Assembly (NCBI GenBank): GCA_022566355.1
Contig: JADFJB010000090.1
Location: 1 to 20,132, forward strand
Direction of reading: 5' to 3'
Source of the DNA: a candidate division KSB1 bacterium
GTDB lineage: Bacteria > Zhuqueibacterota > JdFR-76 > DREG01
Length of the DNA stretch: 20,132 bases
A program made the translations under genes and the position numbers. Within the stretch, counting starts at the first letter, position 1. Each line of letters opens with the position of its first letter. Below the pieces are notes generated by a model. That model saw nothing but the letters and a program-made list of their open reading frames with translations, was not told where the DNA came from and did no database searches. Shown piece by piece: positions 14,873-20,132 of the stretch.

Positions 14873-17509
14873 TTACAAAGAAAGCCACCTGTTCACTTTA
14901 ATCAGGAAGACATTGTCCGGATAAACATTAAACAAGTCTTCAAGGTCGTTTTTGAACGAGAATGCACCGTTTGACTCAAACCCGGTTCGGCTTTGTGACC
15001 ACACCAAAAAGACGGTCGAGCCGGGACTATACTCCCACCTGACCACGAGATTGGAACGTAACTGGCGAAAATTGAAGTCAGGCTGGCCGATGGTATAATC
15101 AACGGTTCCATCCAAATTTTCATCGATTTCATATTGATCAGCAGCAGAGTTGAATCCGATCTCATCGCCGGCAAAGGTATGAAATCGATCTTCATAGTTG
15201 TCTGCCCGCGGTGCGGTAATCCTTTTGAATTTTGAATATTCTCCTGCCGAAACAAATGGCTGGCCATAATATTGAATAGACAGGTTAGGGGTGATGCTGT
15301 AATTGAGCCGGAGAGTAATGCCAAGGGTTTTTTGATCGATTCGTCCAAAGAGATAGCGATCTTCGCCGTCCATTGAGTTTGTATCCAGGTATTGCAAGTC
15401 AGATTTCCTGATATTGTAGAATGGATTCACGCTAACAGAAATCGAATTATGGGGACGGAACAACATCGAAAACCGGAAGTTGTGATACCCGGAATCGCCT
15501 TCATCTTGCCAGCCATTGGAACCGCCGACACTAAAACTGATTGACTTACGTCGGTCCGTTGAGAGGTTATACCATTGGTTCCACTGTGATGGGAATTTCA
15601 TCGCTGGTCCACCGCGTAATGCGCTTGTAGATAAATTATGGCCTTCCCTTCCGATGCCAAACCATAAACTCCAGTAATTCTTGAATTGGCCGCCGCCATT
15701 TATATTGCCACCGGTAAACACCGTTTCACCACCAAAATTTCTTCCAAGCCATTGGTTGACATTGATATTCATAAAACGAAAAATACTAAAGGGTTCGGTG
15801 ACCCGATAACCGGCCCAGGTATACTGCAGAATTCGATCTGCCTGGCGCATGAAGCCGACATCATTCAGTTCAAGACCTGGCGAGCGCCACATCCCGCCAA
15901 CAGAATATCTTAGTGAGCTATTTCCACCTTTGCTAAAATTAACGTAGCCGCCATGGCCCGAGAGAGAAGTTCTAGACGGATCAACGGATACGTAATCCGC
16001 ATCCGGCCGCTGGAAATATCGCGCCGAGGATTCTTGCAGGTTCAAGATCGCTTCTTCATCACCCTGAACAGTACTGAATGACCCTTTCAGTTCAAATTTA
16101 TAGGTTTTGTCCTTCCATTGATGCCTAAAATCAATACCGCCGGAATACGCTGCTTTATTTAGAAAATTCAGGTTTTCAGTCTTAATGTCACGATTTGTTG
16201 CGGTTATCATACCACCAATTGCCGTGTTGCCATCGTTGTAGTCTTTTTGGACTCGACCGACAAAATAGTTCGTTAAGGGTTCGACAGCTACTTCACGTCT
16301 CTGGCCATTCAAATCGATTGTGGCATTTTCTTGACCCGTAACTGCATCCATGATACCGATTGAAAGCCCACCCTGGGTTTTTCCGGTAAGTTTTACCGCA
16401 GTCTCAATTGAGGTGGACCTTGGCATATCCAAAAATTCATTGGCGCCAACTACAGGGGTATACCGCGGCGACCGTCCGATTCTCCTGGAATAAAACAAGC
16501 GATCGTTCGAAAATCCCCCGTCGCCGCCCATCAATCTAAAATTAAAAATATTCTGACCCTCGATAAAAAACGGCCTTTTTTCCGAGAAGAAGGTTTCGAA
16601 TGCAGAAAGGTTCAGTTCGGAGGGATCCGCTTCCACCTGGCCGAAATCCGGGTTGACTGTAAAATCAACGGTGAAATCGCTGGTAATGCCGATCTTGCCA
16701 TCCAGGCCGCCGGATATTCTGCTGTTTTGGCCGTCTCTAAATGGATTGCCGGCCTCTTTCTGAAATCGATTGACGTTGCTGACGGAATAGGGCAAAAGCT
16801 CGATCCGGCGCGATGGCTTAATGCCTTTTATTCCGTGCAATTCGCCAAAATAGCTCACCCAGCCTGAACTCTTCCTCGGAATAAACTGCCATAATGATCT
16901 CTCTTCTTCCCTGAAATAACGCCGCTGAACCTGAAGTCCCCAAATATGTTCCTCTTTGTCGGCAAATCGAAGCTGGCTAAATGGAATACGCATCTCAGCC
17001 GACCAGCCTTTATCGTCTTGTGATACACCCGCATACCAGACCGGGTTCCAGTTGCTGTCCCAATTGTTACCGTCATTGGAAATGGCTTCATCACCTTTTA
17101 CCCCCGCTGCAGTAAGTGTGAAAGAAAAGGCAGTACGATGATCGAAATAGCTATCGATATTGATTTCAACCCAATCGCCATCAAAGCCATCTCTGCGCGT
17201 CACACGTTTGACAATCTTACCAGGTTCGGTGTCGTACGCACGAATCGCGATATATAAATTCTTGTCATCATAGTAGATTTTAAATTCGGTATTCTGGGAG
17301 GGTTCTTTTCCTTCATTAGGTTCCCATTGCGTAAAATTACCAGCCCATTCATTTTTCTTCCAAATCTCATCGTTTAGCATGCCATCTATCACAGGGGGAT
17401 GAGGGTTTATTTTATTAGCAGTATATATCCTCTTTTCAACCGGGGCTTGCATGGCGAAGCCATTGGATACGAATAAAACGAGCATAGCGATAAAACTTAT
17501 TCTCTTCAC
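14873..17509 (-). CDS. CBM9-like/DUF5916 outer-membrane beta-barrel protein
   Basis: The product is 878 residues. The start is GTG (17509-17507), set by AGGAG 7 bases upstream. Signal peptide 1-19 ends FAM-Q. Residues 38-210 form a CBM9-like carbohydrate-binding domain: IDGMLNDEIWKKNEW, YYDDKNLYIAIRAYD and WSAEMRIPFSQLRF. The DUF5916 region follows, with ELLPYSVSNVNRF, VNPDFGQVEADPSELNLSAF (286-305) and FFSEKRPFFIEGQNIFNF, then a long run of amphipathic strands to the end (FLIKVNRWLSL). This architecture is common in FCB and marine bacteria, where it is thought to be an outer-membrane barrel with a periplasmic or surface sugar-binding domain. The substrate is unknown. It is transcribed alone against its neighbours, with a strong terminator. 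No TonB box or SusD partner is in the window, so transport of polysaccharide fragments is only a guess. Confidence 0.9.
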   Translation of the reverse strand: MKRISFIAMLVLFVSNGFAMQAPVEKRIYTANKINPHPPVIDGMLNDEIWKKNEWAGNFTQWEPNEGKEPSQNTEFKIYYDDKNLYIAIRAYDTEPGKIVKRVTRRDGFDGDWVEINIDSYFDHRTAFSFTLTAAGVKGDEAISNDGNNWDSNWNPVWYAGVSQDDKGWSAEMRIPFSQLRFADKEEHIWGLQVQRRYFREEERSLWQFIPRKSSGWVSYFGELHGIKGIKPSRRIELLPYSVSNVNRFQKEAGNPFRDGQNSRISGGLDGKIGITSDFTVDFTVNPDFGQVEADPSELNLSAFETFFSEKRPFFIEGQNIFNFRLMGGDGGFSNDRLFYSRRIGRSPRYTPVVGANEFLDMPRSTSIETAVKLTGKTQGGLSIGIMDAVTGQENATIDLNGQRREVAVEPLTNYFVGRVQKDYNDGNTAIGGMITATNRDIKTENLNFLNKAAYSGGIDFRHQWKDKTYKFELKGSFSTVQGDEEAILNLQESSARYFQRPDADYVSVDPSRTSLSGHGGYVNFSKGGNSSLRYSVGGMWRSPGLELNDVGFMRQADRILQYTWAGYRVTEPFSIFRFMNINVNQWLGRNFGGETVFTGGNINGGGQFKNYWSLWFGIGREGHNLSTSALRGGPAMKFPSQWNQWYNLSTDRRKSISFSVGGSNGWQDEGDSGYHNFRFSMLFRPHNSISVSVNPFYNIRKSDLQYLDTNSMDGEDRYLFGRIDQKTLGITLRLNYSITPNLSIQYYGQPFVSAGEYSKFKRITAPRADNYEDRFHTFAGDEIGFNSAADQYEIDENLDGTVDYTIGQPDFNFRQLRSNLVVRWEYSPGSTVFLVWSQSRTGFESNGAFSFKNDLEDLFNVYPDNVFLIKVNRWLSL

Positions 17510-17903
17510 GATAGTTCTCCTGGATTATTTTACGGGTTTCATAGTTACTTTACTAATTGCTTTTAAATTGAGACGGATTTAGTAGAAAAAGGTTACCAGG
17601 TAATCACACTTTATTGAGGAAGTTGGGAATTTGAGGTTGGTAATATATGAGTTGAGTGACAGTTTAATTGTAAATCCCCGAATAATAACTTGATTTACTG
17701 ACTTGTTATGCTATATTCTTCACAAGAAAAAAGGAATATTCAAAATTAATTAACTTGGATAATTCAAGAATCATGCCGTCGCGACGGCATGACAGTGATA
17801 AGGTTTATGAATAGATCAGGTTAATTGTATTAAAATGGCCTTATTTTGGAAAGCTAGTCATAGCAGATAATTAAATTAAAGAAATATCTTTTGTGAGCTA
17901 ATT
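17510..17903. other. Divergent intergenic region
   Basis: This separates the minus-strand DUF5916 gene from the plus-strand antitoxin-like gene, so it should hold both promoters. TTGATT (17692-17697), 16 bases, then TATATT (17714-17719) is a possible plus-strand promoter but lies almost 190 bases before the next start. A 22-base palindrome at 17771-17792 is listed separately. No gene is visible. Confidence 0.4.
17771..17792. repeat. Perfect 22-base palindrome, CCGTCGCGACGG core
   Basis: The 22 bases are identical to their own reverse complement, with arms TCATGCCGTCG and CGACGGCATGA. The core and the upstream AATTCAAGA match the palindrome at 2103-2120, where CCCGTC replaces GCCGTC. No T run follows. 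This is best read as a second copy of one dispersed palindromic family. Confidence 0.75.
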
Positions 17904-18158
17904 ATGATTTCAATTGATTTGCCAAGTAGTCTTGAAGAACACTTCAGGGAGATTGTCCGTGATGATTATGATGGAGACATGCAAGCCGCCATTACGGCAT
18001 TCTTACAGTTACATAAAAGATTTGGCCGGAAAGAACAACTACATGACGATGTAGAGTCTATTCGTTCCGAAGTGCGTCGAAAGGGTGGTATCAAATCTAA
18101 AACAATAGACAACACTGTTAATAAATACCGGAAAAATGTAGACGGGGTAAGTGGATAA
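17904..18158 (+). CDS. Putative antitoxin-like small protein
   Basis: The product is 84 residues. The first half (MISIDLPSSLEEHFREIVRD, then MQAAITAFLQLHKR) has the short strand-helix-helix layout of ribbon-helix-helix antitoxins that precede PIN toxins. The second half is charged and basic (RSEVRRKGGIKSKTIDNTVNKYRKN), suited to binding a toxin or DNA. Its stop overlaps by 8 bases a downstream GTG that opens a 33-codon frame. Such overlap is typical of toxin-antitoxin pairs. No catalytic motif is present and the family is not certain. The ribosome site is weak. It may be an orphan antitoxin left after loss of its toxin. Confidence 0.5.
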   Translation: MISIDLPSSLEEHFREIVRDDYDGDMQAAITAFLQLHKRFGRKEQLHDDVESIRSEVRRKGGIKSKTIDNTVNKYRKNVDGVSG

Positions 18159-18252
18159 ACTCCTTAATGCCGGTATTAAAATTGTACGAATTCGTAAATT
18201 CTTGATGGGATTAGAAAATTTAGAAAAGAATCGACAGAGATCAATAGAATGA
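18151..18252 (+). pseudogene. Possible toxin start relic (33 codons)
   Basis: The frame opens at GTG inside the last codons of the antitoxin-like gene and reads VDKLLNAGIKIVRIRKFLMG, then LENLEKNRQRSIE, and stops. The opening resembles the first strand of PIN-domain toxins (hydrophobic 'IKIV' before the catalytic 'DTN'). The Asp is absent here, and there is nothing like a PIN domain downstream, where the DUF4399 gene begins 55 bases later. This is an inference from layout. It could equally be meaningless downstream sequence. Confidence 0.3.
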
Positions 18253-18307
18253 AAAGGTATATATAGGTTAATTCAAGGATTGTAGTTCTTTAAGAAGGAG
18301 TAAGATT

Positions 18308-18745
18308 ATGAAAAAAGTAGTAAAATTTTTATTTTGTTCTTTACTAATAGTTGTTGCCATTTCAGCAACGGTATCTGCGCAAGAATTAATCTCCAAATCA
18401 CCGGACAAAGCAAAGCTATATTTCATCGAGCCCAAGGACGGGCAAACGGTTCCCCTTACTTTTTCAGTAAAATTCGGTTTGGCCGGTATGGGAGTAGCGC
18501 CTGCCGGCGTTAATGTGGAAAATACCGGGCATCATCATATTCTTGTTGATTTGGATAAACATCCTGATATGACTAAACCATTAATGATGACAGACACCAT
18601 CAGGCATTTTGGCGGAGGACAGACGGAGACAGAACTAACGCTACCTGCCGGGAAACATACCCTTCAATTGCTATTGGGAAATTATCTTCATATCCCTCAT
18701 GATAAACCGGTTTTATCAGAGAAAATCACAATCACTGTCAAATAG
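18308..18745 (+). CDS. DUF4399 periplasmic protein
   Basis: The product is 145 residues. The start ATG is set by a strong AAGGAG 7 bases upstream. Signal peptide 1-24 (KKVVKFLFCSLLIVVAISAT core) cleaves near SAQ. The mature part is a small beta-sandwich with the DUF4399 hallmarks: YFIEPKDGQTVPLTFSVKFG (38-57), MGVAPAG and ENTGHHHILVD (71-81), then ETELTLPAGKHTLQLLLGNY (106-125). The His cluster (H75-H77) and H126-H131 could bind a metal, but the function is not known. It is followed after 19 bases by adenosine deaminase, possibly in one transcript, though no functional link is obvious. Confidence 0.88.
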   Translation: MKKVVKFLFCSLLIVVAISATVSAQELISKSPDKAKLYFIEPKDGQTVPLTFSVKFGLAGMGVAPAGVNVENTGHHHILVDLDKHPDMTKPLMMTDTIRHFGGGQTETELTLPAGKHTLQLLLGNYLHIPHDKPVLSEKITITVK

Positions 18746-18764
18746 TTTCAAAATATGATTGTAT

Positions 18765-19769
18765 ATGGATTTTCGGCAATTTCCCAAAGTTGAACTTCAT
18801 CTGCATCTTGATTGCTCACTGAGTTTTGATGTTGTAACAAAAATAAATCCCGGTATACCATTTCAAGATTATGCAGATAAATTTATTGCACCTTCAAAAT
18901 GTACTAATCTAGCGGATTTCTTAACAAGGGCCACCCAGGGTATCCGGTTAATGCAATCTGAAAAAGAATTGGGACTCGTGGTTGCTGATTTATTTGAACA
19001 ACTTAAAAATGACAACATTCTGTATGCCGAAATTCGTTTTGCCCCGCTTCAACATATGGAGAATGGTTTGCAAGCTGAAAACGTTGTCGAAATTGTTGAA
19101 GAAGCGACAGCAAAAGCAATCGAGTTAACAAATATTGAGTCAAGATTAATTCTTTGCACATTACGCCATTTTTCCGAGGCTCAAAGTTTGGAAACTGTGA
19201 AACTTGTAAAGCATTTTCAAGGAACCAGGGTTGCCGGGTTTGACATTGCTGCCGATGAGGCCGGTTTTCCTATCGATGAACATTTGGCGGCGTTCCATTA
19301 CGCATTCGATAACAAAATTCCTTGCACAGCACATGCGGGAGAAGCGCGGGGACCCGATAGTATGTGGGAAACCCTGGAAAACTTTCGTCCTTTAAGAATC
19401 GGTCATGGTGTGAAAAGTATAGAAGATCCGGAGCTTATCGAATATTTAAGAAAAGAGGGCATCCATCTTGAAGTTTGCCCAAGCTGCAATATTCAGATTG
19501 ATGTTTTTGACCAATACGAAAATCACCCCATCAATAAATTGTATGAACTGGGTATTTCTCTCAGTGTGAATACGGATACTCGAACTATTACTAATATCAA
19601 TTTAACCGAAGAATATGAAAAACTGCACCATGTATTCGGATGGGGAAAAGACCATTTTTTGAAATGCAACATCAATGCGATTCGGTCTTCTTTTATAAGT
19701 CAAGATTTAAAATCAAACTTGATAAATCAACTTAAGAGTGAATATCATGGACTGGATTTAGAGGCATAA
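18765..19769 (+). CDS. add: Adenosine deaminase
   Basis: The product is 334 residues and hydrolyses adenosine (and deoxyadenosine) to inosine and ammonia in purine salvage, in the cytosol. Zinc ligands and catalytic residues of the amidohydrolase family are present: H12 and H14 (ELHLHLDCSLS), H190 and E193 (AHAGEA), H214 (RIGHG) and D271 (NTDTRT). The CPSCNIQ and SLSVNTDTRTITN segments resemble the bacterial Add subgroup (CPTSNVQ, VNTDNRT). I chose ATG 18765; TTG 18759 in the same frame would add only two residues, and neither has a good ribosome site. Translation may be coupled to the DUF4399 gene 19 bases upstream. The specificity is adenosine rather than adenine, judging from length and motifs, but this is not proven. 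Confidence 0.88.
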   Translation: MDFRQFPKVELHLHLDCSLSFDVVTKINPGIPFQDYADKFIAPSKCTNLADFLTRATQGIRLMQSEKELGLVVADLFEQLKNDNILYAEIRFAPLQHMENGLQAENVVEIVEEATAKAIELTNIESRLILCTLRHFSEAQSLETVKLVKHFQGTRVAGFDIAADEAGFPIDEHLAAFHYAFDNKIPCTAHAGEARGPDSMWETLENFRPLRIGHGVKSIEDPELIEYLRKEGIHLEVCPSCNIQIDVFDQYENHPINKLYELGISLSVNTDTRTITNINLTEEYEKLHHVFGWGKDHFLKCNINAIRSSFISQDLKSNLINQLKSEYHGLDLEA

Positions 19770-19890
19770 TTATTTCCTTTCATTTAGGCTTCGATTGAGC
19801 TCTATTATACCTTTGTTTATATTGACATTTTTGATACTTTTGCGCTATTGGGAGATTGTTTACACACCCCTAAAAATCCTCTCAAGAATC

Positions 19891-20012
19891 TCAAGAGGGG
19901 ACTTTGAATAGCTAAAATCCAAAAATGAAGGACTATTTGTTTAGTCGAATGAGTTGAGAATTATAACAAAAATAGATCACAAAATTATGAAATTTCCAAA
20001 GTCCCCTCTTGA
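19891..20012. repeat. Element with 16-base perfect inverted ends, CAAGAGGGGACTTTG
   Basis: TCAAGAGGGGACTTTG (19891-19906) and CAAAGTCCCCTCTTGA (19997-20012) are perfect inverted repeats enclosing 90 AT-rich, non-coding bases. Just outside the left end is CTCTCAAGAATC, a half-copy of the same motif. The element is 122 bases and fits a miniature inverted-repeat element. Confidence 0.7.
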
Positions 20013-20045
20013 CAGGCTGTTGCAGAATACACATATCTGGCGAAA

Positions 20046-20129
20046 TGTCATTCTGAGCGAAGTGAAGAATCTCTTGATTTTATTGGGTTTATGACATTTC
20101 AGAGATCCTTCGCTACGCTCAGGATGACA
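20046..20129. repeat. Element with imperfect inverted ends TGTCATTCTGAGCG
   Basis: TGTCATTCTGAGCGAAG, then AATCTCT (from 20046), is matched on the right by AGAGATCCTTCGCTAC, then GCTCAGGATGACA (to 20129). About 25 bases of each arm pair imperfectly around a 20-30 base centre. The ends resemble those at 14651-14751. This is a widespread type of repeat in uncultured-bacterium genomes (TCATTCTGAGCGAAG). Confidence 0.7.
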
Positions 20130-20132
20130 ATT

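Larger units (their letters stand above)
19770..20132. other. Right-end intergenic region with two inverted-repeat elements
   Basis: I see no gene to the right of adenosine deaminase. The region is dominated by two adjacent inverted-repeat elements, listed separately. No good terminator with a T run follows the add stop. Confidence 0.5.

Noticed and set aside
14902-15348. 148-codon frame in the same strand as the DUF5916 gene
   Set aside because: It is an alternative frame of the 878-residue protein with no independent support.

Overview
The window looks like a chromosomal segment of an uncultured Gram-negative bacterium of the Bacteroidota/Calditrichota/KSB1-like (FCB) grade. That placement is an inference. 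It rests on moderately low GC, a CBM9-like/DUF5916 outer-membrane protein, a large FG-GAP surface protein, a small beta-barrel protein, AG-rich ribosome sites with many GTG/TTG starts, and several families of short palindromic intergenic repeats. I saw no rRNA, tRNA, CRISPR array, integrase, intact transposase or phage module.

Layout. 1-707 holds wreckage of two signalling genes, a Ser/Thr kinase C-lobe and a histidine-kinase ATPase domain. 926-1702 is an exported beta-barrel-like protein. 1703-3229 is mostly gene-poor, with a minus-strand ComFB-like gene, a palindromic repeat and a probable group II intron 3' relic. 3230-3724 is a YfcE-type phosphodiesterase. 4016-6559 encodes an 847-residue secreted propeller protein with an unusual C-terminal domain. 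6762-6968 is a two-helix membrane peptide. 7033-7987 is a deletion scar joining the front of a YjdF/DUF2238 gene to the back half of a berberine-bridge-type FAD oxidase. 8182-10500 is a tight four-gene run: Cys-rich CWC protein, cytosolic BtuF-like cobalamin-binding protein, short-chain dehydrogenase and DUF2834 membrane protein. 10502-11180 is a GC-rich, probably acquired DUF2867-like gene broken by one extra base.

11295-12305 is class I fructose-1,6-bisphosphatase with its own candidate promoter and terminator. 12820-13281 is a DinB-fold protein and 13598-14587 an EpmB-type radical-SAM aminomutase. 14873-17509 (minus) is the DUF5916 protein with a clear terminator. 17904-18252 is a probable broken toxin-antitoxin pair, 18308-18745 a periplasmic DUF4399 protein and 18765-19769 adenosine deaminase. 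The right end carries two inverted-repeat elements.

The genes do not form one pathway. The window is a mix of housekeeping and surface genes separated by decayed genes and miniature repeats. The strongest unusual signals are the decay products, several repairable to exact bases, the repeat families, and the fused surface protein. I do not see a convincing complete new defence or biosynthetic system.
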